This document shows, piece by piece, positions 1-9,040 of a stretch of DNA of 21,554 nt (its first letter is position 1; each line of letters opens with the position of its first letter). The DNA lies in the NCBI GenBank assembly GCA_039808365.1, contig JBDHSX010000055.1, forward strand, positions 1 to 21,554, written 5' to 3'. Source of the stretch: 62-47 sp039808365 (GTDB taxonomy: Bacteria > Pseudomonadota > Alphaproteobacteria > Rhizobiales > Xanthobacteraceae). Below the pieces are notes generated by a model. The model saw only the letters and a program-made list of their open reading frames with translations. It was not told where the DNA came from and did not search any database. A program made the position numbers and the translations under genes.

Positions 1-1
1 C

Positions 2-697
2 ATGCTGATCCTCGCCATCGACACCGCGCTCGACGCCTGTTCCGCCGCCGTTCTCGACACCAGGTCGACGCGGCTGCTCGCCCATGAATCGCAGCCGATG
101 CAGCGCGGCCACGCCGAGGCGCTGATGCCGCTGATCGCGCGCGTCATGAAGGCGGCGACCATCACCTTCGCCGCGCTCGATCGTGTCGCCGTCACCACCG
201 GACCCGGCAGCTTCACCGGACTGCGCGTCGGTCTGTCCGCCGCCCGCGGCATCGCGCTGGCCGCCGCCAAGCCGGTGGTCGGGCTGACCACGCTAACGGC
301 CTTCGCCGCGCCCCATGTCAGCGAGCGCGGCGAGCACCCGATCATGTCGGTAATCGACGCCCGGCACGATCAGGTCTATCTCCAGGTTGCGGGCGGCAAC
401 GGCGCGACGCTGCTGCGCCCCGATCTGGTTCCGATCGACGCGGCGCTGGAGGCCGGCCGGTTCGGCCCGCCGATCCTGGTCGGCAATGCCGCGCGGCTCG
501 TCGCCGCGCGCTGGCCCGCCGATGCCCCGCCGCCGGTGCTGGTGGACGCCCGGCCGGCCCCGGACATCGGCTGGGTGGCCTGGCTCGGCGCCGCCGTGAC
601 GCCGGAGAGCGCCCCGGCGCGGCCCTATTATCTGCGCGCGCCGGACGCCAAGCCCGCCGCCGGGCAGGCGACCGCCTTGCAGCCCGCCGCTTCATGA
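2..697 (+). CDS. tsaB: tRNA t6A biosynthesis protein TsaB
   Basis: TsaB is the non-catalytic ASKHA-fold partner of TsaD. With TsaE it transfers threonylcarbamoyl to A37 of ANN-decoding tRNAs in the cytoplasm. The 231-residue product has the usual family length. The N-terminus LILAIDTALDACSAAV is the ATP-fold phosphate-1 strand, and residues 67-87 carry the hallmark GPGSFTGLRVGLSAARGIA. The ATG is the second base of the window; the protein aligns from residue 1 with what I know of alphaproteobacterial TsaB, so the gene appears complete. Its stop overlaps the rimI start as ATGA, so the two are translationally coupled, a common pairing in proteobacteria. No upstream promoter can be seen because the window begins here. 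Confidence 0.96.
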   Translation: MLILAIDTALDACSAAVLDTRSTRLLAHESQPMQRGHAEALMPLIARVMKAATITFAALDRVAVTTGPGSFTGLRVGLSAARGIALAAAKPVVGLTTLTAFAAPHVSERGEHPIMSVIDARHDQVYLQVAGGNGATLLRPDLVPIDAALEAGRFGPPILVGNAARLVAARWPADAPPPVLVDARPAPDIGWVAWLGAAVTPESAPARPYYLRAPDAKPAAGQATALQPAAS

Positions 698-1179
698 AGA
701 ATCCTCTCGCCGCATGGTGGACGGCGGACGCGCCGGTGGTGGAACCCGCCACCCGGCGCGATCTCGCCGCGCTGGCGCAATTGCATGCGGAATCGTTCCA
801 TCGCGGCTGGGGCGAGAGCGAATTCGACGCCATGCTGCGGGAACCCAATACCCTGGTGCAGCGGCTGCGGCGCGGGACCAGGGTGATCGGCTTCGCGGTG
901 TCGCGGATCGCCGCCGACGAGGCCGAAATCCTGTCGATCGCGGTGGCGGCGCGGGAGCGCGGCCACGGCCTGTCGCACGGCCTGCTGGCGACCCATTTGG
1001 GACATCTCGCGGGGCGCGGCGTCCGCACCGTGTTCCTCGAAGTCGAGGAAACCAACCAGCCGGCGCGGCGATTGTACGACAAGGCGGGTTTCGCCGTGGT
1101 CGGCCGCCGCGAACGCTACTATCGCGAGGCCGGCGGCGAGGAGCGCAACGCTTTGGTGATGCGTCGCGACTTGTCGTAG
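694..1179 (+). CDS. rimI: RimI-type GNAT N-acetyltransferase
   Basis: This is a GNAT-fold acetyltransferase; RimI acetylates the N-terminal alanine of ribosomal protein S18 using acetyl-CoA. The 161-residue product shows the acetyl-CoA pyrophosphate-binding motif A at about residues 79-100, with RERGHG matching R/Q-x-x-G-x-G/A. Motif B at 114-133 reads FLEVEETNQPARRLYDKAGF, including the Glu and Asn typical of RimI. The start overlaps the tsaB stop by 4 nt. The adjacency to tsaB supports RimI over a generic GNAT enzyme. S18 as the substrate is inferred from the family; alphaproteobacterial members may act on other proteins. A 45-bp gap with no clear terminator separates it from the fur-type gene. 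Confidence 0.92.
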   Translation: MKNPLAAWWTADAPVVEPATRRDLAALAQLHAESFHRGWGESEFDAMLREPNTLVQRLRRGTRVIGFAVSRIAADEAEILSIAVAARERGHGLSHGLLATHLGHLAGRGVRTVFLEVEETNQPARRLYDKAGFAVVGRRERYYREAGGEERNALVMRRDLS

Positions 1180-1224
1180 CCGCCGCGCGGTGGCAAGACA
1201 GCATCCTCGGGGAGCAAGAGGATC

Positions 1225-1674
1225 ATGACCGCTTTGAAATCCGCACCGTCGTCGAAATCGACCGGCATCGAGGCGCGTTGCGCGGCCACCGGAATGCGCA
1301 TGACCGAGCAGCGCCGCGTCATCGCGCGCGTGCTGGCGGAGGCGGCCGACCATCCCGACGTCGAGGAATTGTATCGACGCTGCGTGGCGGTCGACGACAA
1401 GATCTCGATCTCGACGGTCTATCGCACCGTAAAGCTGTTCGAGGATGCCGGCATCATCGAGCGCCACGATTTCCGCGAGGGCCGCGCCCGCTACGAGACC
1501 ATGCGCGACAGCCATCACGACCACCTCATCAACCTGCGCGACGGCACCGTGGTCGAATTCACTTCCGAGGAAATCGAGGTCCTGCAACGGGAAATCGCCC
1601 GCAAACTCGGCTACCGGCTGGTCGACCACCGGCTCGAACTCTATTGCGTGCCGATCGACGAGAAGCAGAGTTGA
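1225..1674 (+). CDS. fur: Fur-family metalloregulator (Fur/Mur type)
   Basis: This cytoplasmic metal-dependent repressor has 149 residues. Residues 20-90 form the winged helix with the recognition segment ISISTVYRTVKLFEDAGII (60-78), which is diagnostic of the family. Residues 97-100 (HHDH) begin the dimerisation domain and its metal ligands, continuing to LELYCVPI near the C-terminus. The CxxC pairs that hold structural zinc in enterobacterial Fur are absent; the only cysteines are 19, 53 and 141. That is usual for the rhizobial Fur/Mur branch, which often senses manganese, so Mn responsiveness is an inference. It is not Irr-like, because I see no heme-regulatory Cys-Pro motif. The ATG follows an AGAGG-type ribosome site. 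The location behind tsaB-rimI matches what I recall of related genomes. Confidence 0.9.
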   Translation: MTALKSAPSSKSTGIEARCAATGMRMTEQRRVIARVLAEAADHPDVEELYRRCVAVDDKISISTVYRTVKLFEDAGIIERHDFREGRARYETMRDSHHDHLINLRDGTVVEFTSEEIEVLQREIARKLGYRLVDHRLELYCVPIDEKQS

Positions 1675-1688
1675 GTCGTTATTATTTC

Positions 1689-1807
1689 CGTCATTGCGAA
1701 CACTCGGATCGGCGCTTCGCGCCGTCCGAGCACAGGCTCCGCGAAGCAATCCCGAGGCCACCTAGCAAGGACTGGATTGCTTCGTCGCCGCCCTCCTCGC
1801 AATGACG
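1689..1807. repeat. Long-form dispersed palindromic repeat, copy A
   Basis: The 119-bp element is bounded by the inverted repeat CGTCATTGCGA / TCGCAATGACG. Between the ends lie AAGCAATCC and GGACTGGATTGCTTCG, the conserved core of the family. It also carries an extra internal hairpin at 1703-1730: CTCGGAT, a bulged C, GGCGC, loop TTC, GCGCC, GTCCGAG. Copy B (9732-9851, opposite orientation) matches over its whole length, including this internal hairpin. It fills the fur-HAD gap and ends 12 nt before the HAD start codon. No transposase is encoded, so it is a non-autonomous, MITE- or REP-like unit. Confidence 0.9.
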
Positions 1808-1819
1808 TGGGGGAATAGA

Positions 1820-2500
1820 TTGTCCGAGCCCTTCGACCTCATCATCTTCGATTGCGACGGCGTGCTGGTGGACAGCGAGGTGATCTCCTGCCGCGCCCAT
1901 GCCGAAACCCTGACCCGGCACGGCTATCGCATTTCCCCCGATGAAGTTCTTGAACGATTTCTGGGCATCTCCGACCGCGAGGCGCGGCTCATCGTCGAGG
2001 CCGACCTCGGCCGCAAGCTGCCCGACGATTTCGAAATTCAGGTGAAGCAGGCGACGCTTTCATTCTATGCCGATGACCTGAAACCGATCCCGCATATCGG
2101 CGAAACCATCGCCAAACTCGGTTTGCCGAAATGCGTCGCGTCCAGCGGCACGCCCGAGAAGATCCGCCACGGCCTGACCTGCGCGAAAATCCATGATGCG
2201 CTCACCCCGCACATCTTCTCGGCGTCGCAGGTCGCGCGCGGCAAGCCGGCGCCGGACCTGTTCCTGTTCGCCGCCGCCCGAATGGGCGCGGAACCCGGCC
2301 GTTGTCTGGTGATCGAGGACAGCGTGCCCGGCGTCACCGCCGCCCGCGCCGCCGGAATGACCGCCCTGGGCTTTTCCGGCGGCAGCCATTGCCGGGCCGG
2401 TCACGGCGCGACCCTGCTCGCCGCCGGCGCTCACGCCGGTTTCGACGACATGCGGCAATTGCCTGAAATCATAAATAAATTCGCCTTGTTCGCGGATTGA
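1820..2500 (+). CDS. HAD-superfamily hydrolase, subfamily IA (phosphoglycolate/beta-phosphoglucomutase-like)
   Basis: This is a probable small-molecule phosphatase or phosphoglucomutase-like enzyme. Counting from TTG 1820 the product is 226 residues with all four HAD motifs. Motif I is DCDGVLVDSE with nucleophile D11 and acid/base D13; motif II is the Ser in VASSGT (108-109); motif III is K142 in RGKPAPD; motif IV is IEDSVPGVTAA with E166/D167. The alpha-helical cap between about residues 18 and 85 fits subfamily IA. I chose TTG 1820 because GGGGGAA sits just upstream and the longer frame from ATG 1802 would start inside the palindromic repeat. The substrate cannot be told from sequence. The gene may be an accessory insertion, since a repeat precedes it and an AT-rich 3' end (2468-2482) follows the GC-rich body. 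Confidence 0.88.
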   Translation: MSEPFDLIIFDCDGVLVDSEVISCRAHAETLTRHGYRISPDEVLERFLGISDREARLIVEADLGRKLPDDFEIQVKQATLSFYADDLKPIPHIGETIAKLGLPKCVASSGTPEKIRHGLTCAKIHDALTPHIFSASQVARGKPAPDLFLFAAARMGAEPGRCLVIEDSVPGVTAARAAGMTALGFSGGSHCRAGHGATLLAAGAHAGFDDMRQLPEIINKFALFAD

Positions 2501-2534
2501 TCCGCCCCGCGCCGGCGGGCTTTCGCCGTCCGCG

Positions 2535-2562
2535 CTGGATTTTCCGCGCCTGAGCCTATAAT
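2535..2562 (+). promoter_or_regulatory. Possible promoter upstream of miaB
   Basis: A perfect TATAAT occurs at 2557-2562 in very GC-rich DNA, 45 nt before the miaB ATG. The matching -35 position (around 2535-2540, CTGGAT) is weak. The 107-bp gap after the HAD gene makes a separate miaB promoter plausible, but this rests mainly on the -10 box. Confidence 0.35.
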
Positions 2563-2607
2563 TGAGCAGCGCGCGCGAGGCGCGCCGTCCCCGTAGCAAC
2601 AGGTTCC

Positions 2608-4005
<1,398 letters not shown>

Positions 4006-4010
4006 AACCC

Positions 4011-5066
4011 TTGCCCAAAAGCGCATCGGATTCGCCAACGCTCGCCTCCCGCCGCAAGTTTGATCGCGACACGCAGACCGCGCCGGATGTCCGGATCGAG
4101 GTCGACTACGACGACAACCGCGCGGCGTCGGCGCTGGTCGGGCCCTACGGACAGAACCTCGCGCTGATCGAGCGCCGCCTCAACGTGGTGGTGGATTCGC
4201 GCGGCAATCACATCTCCATCGCCGGCGCCCGCGACGCCTGCGCCGCCGCGCATCGCGTGCTCGACGCGCTCTATGCGCTGGCGCTGCAAGGCCACGATCT
4301 GGCGCAGGGCGATGTCGAGGGCGCGATCCGCTCGGTGATGGCGCAAGGCTCGCTGTTCGACATCGACGCCAAGACGCCGACCTCCGCTTTCGAGGCGATC
4401 AACCTGCGCAAGCGGCCGGTGCGCGCCCGCACCAAAGCGCAGGACGCTTACATTCGCGCGCTGAAGCATCACGAACTGGTGTTCGGCGTCGGCCCCGCCG
4501 GCACCGGCAAGACGTGGCTGGCGGTGGCGCAGGCGGCGCAACTGTTCGAGCGCAAGGAAGTCGACCGCATCATCCTGACCCGGCCGGCGGTGGAGGCCGG
4601 CGAACGGCTCGGCTTCCTGCCGGGCGACCTGCGCGAGAAGGTCGATCCTTACCTGCGGCCGATCTACGACGCGCTTTACGACCTGATGGATTCGCGCATC
4701 GTCGAGCGCGCGTTGCAGACCGGCGAGATCGAGATCGCGCCGCTCGCCTTCATGCGCGGCCGCACCTTGACCAACGCCGCCATCATCCTCGACGAGGCGC
4801 AGAACACCACCTCGATGCAGATGAAGATGTTCCTGACCCGGCTCGGCGAGAACAGCCGCATGATCGTCACCGGCGATCCGAGCCAGATCGACCTGCCGGG
4901 CGGCCAGGCCTCTGGCCTGATCGAGGCGGTGCGCCTGCTCGACGGCGTCGAGGGCATCGCCCAGGTGCATTTTTCGGCCGAGGACGTGATCCGCCACGAA
5001 TTGGTGGCGCGCATCGTCGCCGCCTATGAGGGATTGCCGCGCCGGCCGGCAACCAGCCGCTCGTAA
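4011..5066 (+). CDS. phoH: PhoH-family ATPase
   Basis: This is a cytoplasmic PhoH-like P-loop ATPase of 351 residues, related to E. coli YbeZ, which works with YbeY in rRNA handling. Residues 28-95 resemble the N-terminal nucleic-acid-binding region (LVGPYGQNLALIERRLNVV). The PhoH domain has Walker A GPAGTGKT at 161-168 and Walker B IILDEAQNTT at 258-267, followed by VTGDPSQIDLP, all characteristic of the family. The start is TTG 4011, 5 nt after the miaB stop with GGAG upstream; no ATG lies before the conserved N-terminal region in this frame. The stop overlaps the ybeY start as TAATG, so co-translation is likely. The precise substrate in alphaproteobacteria is not settled. Confidence 0.95.
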   Translation: MPKSASDSPTLASRRKFDRDTQTAPDVRIEVDYDDNRAASALVGPYGQNLALIERRLNVVVDSRGNHISIAGARDACAAAHRVLDALYALALQGHDLAQGDVEGAIRSVMAQGSLFDIDAKTPTSAFEAINLRKRPVRARTKAQDAYIRALKHHELVFGVGPAGTGKTWLAVAQAAQLFERKEVDRIILTRPAVEAGERLGFLPGDLREKVDPYLRPIYDALYDLMDSRIVERALQTGEIEIAPLAFMRGRTLTNAAIILDEAQNTTSMQMKMFLTRLGENSRMIVTGDPSQIDLPGGQASGLIEAVRLLDGVEGIAQVHFSAEDVIRHELVARIVAAYEGLPRRPATSRS

Positions 5067-5572
5067 TGACCCATTCGATTCCCGATACCGACGTGATGAC
5101 CGTCGCCGCCTGCTGGGACGCCGAGCCCGACGCCGAAGCGGTGATCGTCCGCGCCATCGAGACCGCGGCGGCCGCCGTCACCGCCGACGTCGCGGACGCG
5201 GAACTCGCGGTGATGCTGACCGACGACGACGGCATCCGCGCGCTCAACCGCAACTGGCGCGAGATCGACAAGCCGACCAACGTGCTGTCGTTTCCGGCGC
5301 TGCGGCCGGAGCGGACGCGGCAGCCTGATGATCCGCCGTTGATGCTGGGCGACATCGCCATCGCCTTCGAGACCACGCGCCGCGAGGCCCATGACGAAGG
5401 CAAGCCGTTCGACCATCATCTGTCCCATCTCGCGGTGCATGGTTTCCTGCACCTGATCGGCTACGACCACGAGACCGACACCGATGCCGAGGCGATGGAA
5501 AGTCTCGAACGGCGGATTCTGGCGCAACTCGGAATTCCCGATCCCTATGCGGACCGGGAGCGCGTGACCTGA
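5066..5572 (+). CDS. ybeY: Endoribonuclease YbeY (rRNA maturation and quality control)
   Basis: YbeY is a zinc-dependent single-strand endoribonuclease that matures the 16S rRNA 3' end and takes part in ribosome quality control. The 168-residue product carries the family signature HGFLHLIGYDH with zinc ligands H125, H129 and H135. It also has RELN-type strand residues (ALNRNWREIDKPTNVLSFP, 59-77) and LGDIAIA at 94-100, which build the active-site cleft. The ATG overlaps the phoH stop by one base and the stop is one base from the CorC-like ATG. The phoH-ybeY-corC-lnt order is conserved across proteobacteria and strengthens the call. Confidence 0.97.
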   Translation: MTHSIPDTDVMTVAACWDAEPDAEAVIVRAIETAAAAVTADVADAELAVMLTDDDGIRALNRNWREIDKPTNVLSFPALRPERTRQPDDPPLMLGDIAIAFETTRREAHDEGKPFDHHLSHLAVHGFLHLIGYDHETDTDAEAMESLERRILAQLGIPDPYADRERVT

Positions 5573-5573
5573 C

Positions 5574-6683
5574 ATGCCGGACTCCGACCCCGTTCAGGAC
5601 AATCCGCGCAACACGCCCAACCTGCCGGTGCCGGTGAGCGACGGCGATGTGCTGCGGCCCGCCGCCGACAACTGGCTGATGCGCGCGATCCGCACGCTGT
5701 TCGGCTGGAAGGCCGGCTCGGTGCGCGACGACCTGCAAGTGGTGCTCGACGCCAGCGCGCCGGACGACGCCGGCTTCTCCGCGGTCGAGCGCACCATGCT
5801 GCGCAACCTCCTGAACCTGCACGAGCAGCGCATCGCCGACGTGATGATCCATCGCGCCGACATCGTCGCGGTGAAGCAGGACATTCCGCTCGGCGAGTTG
5901 ATGGCGCTGTTCGAAAGCGCGGCGCATTCGCGCTTCGTGGTCTACAACGAAACCCTCGACGATCCGGTCGGCATGGTCCACATCCGCGACCTGCTGGCGT
6001 TCATGACGGCGAAGGCCAAGGTGCCCGAGCCGCCGAAGACCCGCCGCAAGAAGCCGCCTGTCGCCGGCCTCGACCTGCGCGCGCTCGATCTGGCGCTGCC
6101 GCTCACCGAAACCGGCATCATCCGCAACCTGCTCTACGTGCCGCCGTCGATGCGGGCCATCGACCTCTTGGCGCAGATGCAGGCGTCGCGGCTGCATCTG
6201 GCGCTGGTGGTGGACGAATATGGCGGCACCGACGGCCTGGTCTCGATCGAGGACATTGTCGAGCAGATCGTCGGCGAGATCGACGACGAGCACGACAGCA
6301 CCGAGCCGCCCTCGATCGTGCGGCAGGGCGAGAACACCTTCATCGCCGACGCCCGCGCCAGCCTCGACGACGTCCGCGAGATGATCGGCGACGCCTTCGA
6401 CACCGGCGAGGCCGGCGAGGAGGTGGAAACGCTGGGCGGCTTCATCGTCACCCATGTCGGCCGCCTGCCGGTGCGCGGCGAGATCATTTCCGGTCCCGGC
6501 GATTTCGAGATCGAGGTGCTCGACGCCGACCCGCGCCGGGTCAAGCGGCTGCGCATCGGCCCGCGCAAGGAGCGGCCGGCGTCGCGCGGCCGCGAGCCGC
6601 GACGCCGCGATGCCGCGCCGGACCCCGGGTCCCCGCCCGGCGAACGGCGCACCCCGCCCGCCGGCGAAAGCGACGGCGCATGA
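5574..6683 (+). CDS. CorC/HlyC-family CBS-domain protein
   Basis: The 369-residue product lacks the transmembrane DUF21 domain and so resembles soluble CorC/YbeX. Residues 88-145 form CBS1 (VMIHRADIVAV... VGMVHIRDLL), joined by a basic KTRRKKPP linker. CBS2 follows at about 188-238 (DEYGGTDGLVSIEDIVEQIVGEIDDEHD). The CorC_HlyC domain spans about 250-330, including LGGFIVTHVGRLP. Residues 331-369 are a disordered Arg/Pro-rich tail beyond the normal domain end. The family has been linked to magnesium and cobalt homeostasis and, through its ybeY neighbourhood, to ribosome function; the role here is not determinable. The stop overlaps the lnt ATG as ATGA. 'Hemolysin' in older names is not supported by the domain content. 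Confidence 0.92.
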   Translation: MPDSDPVQDNPRNTPNLPVPVSDGDVLRPAADNWLMRAIRTLFGWKAGSVRDDLQVVLDASAPDDAGFSAVERTMLRNLLNLHEQRIADVMIHRADIVAVKQDIPLGELMALFESAAHSRFVVYNETLDDPVGMVHIRDLLAFMTAKAKVPEPPKTRRKKPPVAGLDLRALDLALPLTETGIIRNLLYVPPSMRAIDLLAQMQASRLHLALVVDEYGGTDGLVSIEDIVEQIVGEIDDEHDSTEPPSIVRQGENTFIADARASLDDVREMIGDAFDTGEAGEEVETLGGFIVTHVGRLPVRGEIISGPGDFEIEVLDADPRRVKRLRIGPRKERPASRGREPRRRDAAPDPGSPPGERRTPPAGESDGA

Positions 6684-8287
6684 CGTTATCCGGCCGGTTG
6701 CGCGGGCTCGCGCTGTTCATCGTGCTGTCGTGGGGCTGGCGGCGCGCTTTGATCGCGCTCGCCGCCGGCGCGCTGTCGTCGCTGGCGATGGCCCCGTTCA
6801 ACGCCTGGCCGATCCTGTTCGTTACCTTCCCGGTGATGGTGTGGCTGATCGACGGCGCCGGCGCCGGCCGCTTCAACGGCGTGCCCTCGGCGGCGCTCGC
6901 CGGCTGGTGGTTCGGCTTCGGTTACTTCGTGCCGGGGCTATACTGGATCGGCTACGCCTTCCTGGTCGACGCCGCCAGTTTCGGCTGGCTGCTGCCGGTC
7001 GCGGTCTCTGGCCTGCCCGCTTATCTGGCGCTGTTCACCGCGGCGGGCTTCGCGCTGGCGCGGGCGCTGTGGAGCCGCGACGCCGCGCGCATCCTGGCGC
7101 TCGCGAGCGCGCTCACCGTCAGCGAATGGCTGCGCGGCCACGTCCTCACCGGCTTTCCGTGGAACGCGTTCGGCTACGCGCTGACCGAGCCGCTGGCGCT
7201 GGCGCAAACCGCCTCGCTGATCGGACTGTGGGGCATGACGTTCATAGCCGTCGCGATTTTCGCAAGTCCCGCGGTGCTGATCGACGGCAAGGCCCGGCGG
7301 GCGTGGCTGGCGCCGCTCGGGGCGCTGGCGCTGCTGGTGACCATGGGCGCTTACGGCGCTCTCCGCCTCGGCAACAATCCGACCGTGCCGCTGGCCGGCG
7401 TCAAGCTGCGCATCATGCAGCCCAACCTGACGCAGGACGACCGTTTCAACTATTCCGCCAAGGCGGCGGTGATGCGGAAATATCTCACGCTGTCGGACCG
7501 CGCCACCAGCCCGCAGACCTCCGGCGTGCGCGACGCCAACATCCTGATCTGGCCAGAATCGGCGTTTCCGTTTTTCCTGACCCGCGAGGGCGACGCCATG
7601 GCGCAGATCGCCGATCTGCTGCCCCCCGGCACCAAGCTCATCACCGGCGCGGTTCGCGCGCCCGATCTGCCGCCGGGCACGCCGATCCATCGCGCCTATA
7701 ATTCGATCTATCTGATCGGCGATGGCGGCGACGTGCTGTCGGTCTACGACAAGCTGCACCTGGTGCCATTCGGCGAGTACCTGCCGTTCCAGCCGCTGAT
7801 GGAGGCGCTCGGCTTCGAGCAGCTCACCAAGATGCGCGGCGGCTTCATCGCGGGCACGCGACGAAGAACAATCGATGTTCCCGGCGCGCCGCCGATGCTG
7901 CCCTTGATCTGTTACGAGGCAATCTTCCCCTCCGACAGCGCGACCGGCGGCGAGCGGCCGGGCTGGATCGTCAACCTCACCAATGACGGCTGGTTCGGCA
8001 TCTCGACCGGGCCTTACCAGCATCTGCAACAGGCGCGGCTGCGCGCCGTCGAGCAGGGATTGCCGCTGGTGCGCGCCGCCAACACCGGCGTCTCGGCGGT
8101 GATCGATCCGTTCGGGCGCGTTGTCGCCTCACTCGGCCTCGGCGAGGAAGGCGTGCTCGACGCCCGCTTGCCGGCGGCGATTCCGCCGACCTTTTACGCC
8201 CGCGCCGGCGATGTTCCCGCGGCGATTCTCGTCGCGGTTGCGCTGATCGCCGTGGCGCGACGGCGTGGCCGCCGTCGGAACCGGTGA
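6680..8287 (+). CDS. lnt: Apolipoprotein N-acyltransferase
   Basis: Lnt is an inner-membrane enzyme that N-acylates the N-terminal cysteine of diacylglyceryl-lipoproteins, the last step before Lol export. The 535-residue product opens with about six hydrophobic segments between residues 10 and 225. A periplasmic nitrilase-like domain follows with catalytic E293 (WPESAFP), K358 (YDKLHLVPFGEYLP) and C411 (LICYEAIFP). NLTNDGWFG (432-440) is also typical. A last hydrophobic segment (511-526) precedes an Arg-rich cytoplasmic tail. It overlaps the CorC-like gene by 4 nt and closes the tightly packed miaB-lnt block. No clear terminator hairpin follows; the downstream gap is AT-rich regulatory DNA. 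Confidence 0.97.
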   Translation: MTLSGRLRGLALFIVLSWGWRRALIALAAGALSSLAMAPFNAWPILFVTFPVMVWLIDGAGAGRFNGVPSAALAGWWFGFGYFVPGLYWIGYAFLVDAASFGWLLPVAVSGLPAYLALFTAAGFALARALWSRDAARILALASALTVSEWLRGHVLTGFPWNAFGYALTEPLALAQTASLIGLWGMTFIAVAIFASPAVLIDGKARRAWLAPLGALALLVTMGAYGALRLGNNPTVPLAGVKLRIMQPNLTQDDRFNYSAKAAVMRKYLTLSDRATSPQTSGVRDANILIWPESAFPFFLTREGDAMAQIADLLPPGTKLITGAVRAPDLPPGTPIHRAYNSIYLIGDGGDVLSVYDKLHLVPFGEYLPFQPLMEALGFEQLTKMRGGFIAGTRRRTIDVPGAPPMLPLICYEAIFPSDSATGGERPGWIVNLTNDGWFGISTGPYQHLQQARLRAVEQGLPLVRAANTGVSAVIDPFGRVVASLGLGEEGVLDARLPAAIPPTFYARAGDVPAAILVAVALIAVARRRGRRRNR

Positions 8288-8336
8288 GCGCGCGACCGAT
8301 CGCCGCGCGGCCGAAGCATGGCAGACAAGCAAGCCC

Positions 8337-8400
8337 TTTTCGGTGTCAACTTTTTGGTTACTTATAATTTTGGTTTCGCATAAAGGATTAGAAACCGGAC
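8337..8400 (+). promoter_or_regulatory. AT-rich control region ahead of the XRE regulator, with GGTTWC half-sites
   Basis: The lnt-xre gap (8288-8531, 244 bp) has a conspicuously AT-rich core. TATAAT lies at 8363-8368. GGTTAC (8356-8361) and GGTTTC (8372-8377) are direct repeats, each preceded by TTTT and 16 bp apart. GAAACC (8391-8396) is the inverted copy of the second, giving GGTTTC-N13-GAAACC around CATAAAG. This layout suggests a promoter under operator control, possibly autoregulation by the adjacent XRE protein, but no good -35 box stands at 16-18 bp. The rest of the gap, to the AAGGAG ribosome site at 8519-8525, shows nothing else I can name. Confidence 0.5.
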
Positions 8401-8531
8401 CATCATCGGTATATGTAGCGAACCGCGCGGCCTGCCGAAATTAACCGCAATTGCGTGAGATCAAATCGTATCGAACGAATTGACGGGTTGTCGCACCCCC
8501 TGTTTCGCCCCGTCCCGCCAAGGAGATTTTG

Positions 8532-8948
8532 ATGTCGACCAAAGCGCCCAACCCTGTTGACAAATATGTCGGCAGTCGTGTGCGCATGCGCCGCATCATG
8601 CTGGGCATGAGCCAGGAGAAACTGGGCGAAGCCCTCGGGCTGACGTTCCAGCAGATCCAGAAATACGAGAAGGGCACCAACCGCGTCGGCGCCAGTCGCA
8701 TCCAGCAGATTTCCGAGGTCCTGCAAGTTCCGGTGTCGTTCCTGTTCGAGGGCGGACCGGGCGGCAACATCAACGCCGAGGGTTTCAGCGAAGCGCCGTC
8801 GCCGACCTATGTCTCGGATTTTCTCGCGACCTCCGAGGGGCTGGCGCTGACCCGCGCCTTCACCCGCATCACCGACGCGAAACTTCGTCGCAGCATCGTC
8901 GACATGGTCGAGCAGATCGCCGCGCGCGAGCAGCCGGACGAGCGCTGA
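8532..8948 (+). CDS. XRE/Cro-CI family transcriptional regulator
   Basis: This 138-residue DNA-binding protein has an XRE helix-turn-helix at about residues 13-70: VGSRVRMRRIMLGMSQEKLG, then LTFQQIQKYEKGTNRVGASR. The recognition helix is followed by SEVLQVPVSFLFEG. The C-terminal half (about 85-138) is a short helical region with no sensor domain I recognise. ATG 8532 is preceded by a strong AAGGAG at good spacing; a TTG one codon earlier is less likely. Close relatives sit in the same place in many Rhizobiales and include low-pH-induced PhrR-like proteins, as I remember them; function here is unproven. The AT-rich leader with inverted half-sites suggests autoregulation. Confidence 0.9.
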   Translation: MSTKAPNPVDKYVGSRVRMRRIMLGMSQEKLGEALGLTFQQIQKYEKGTNRVGASRIQQISEVLQVPVSFLFEGGPGGNINAEGFSEAPSPTYVSDFLATSEGLALTRAFTRITDAKLRRSIVDMVEQIAAREQPDER

Positions 8949-9040
8949 GCGCGCGCGACGGTTGACGCTTCAGCCATTCAACCCGTAAGAGCGGCGTCGA
9001 TCGCGCACCGCGACCACGACACCGGCTGGGGTTCGAAGGC

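Noticed and set aside
714..1805. A 363-codon plus-strand frame across rimI, fur and the repeat
   Set aside because: It overlaps two convincing genes in another frame, is Arg-rich without domains, and ends inside repeat copy A.
2502..2525. Terminator after the HAD gene
   Set aside because: The CCCGC/GCGGG stem is only 5 bp and is followed by CTTTCG, not a T tract; too weak to call.
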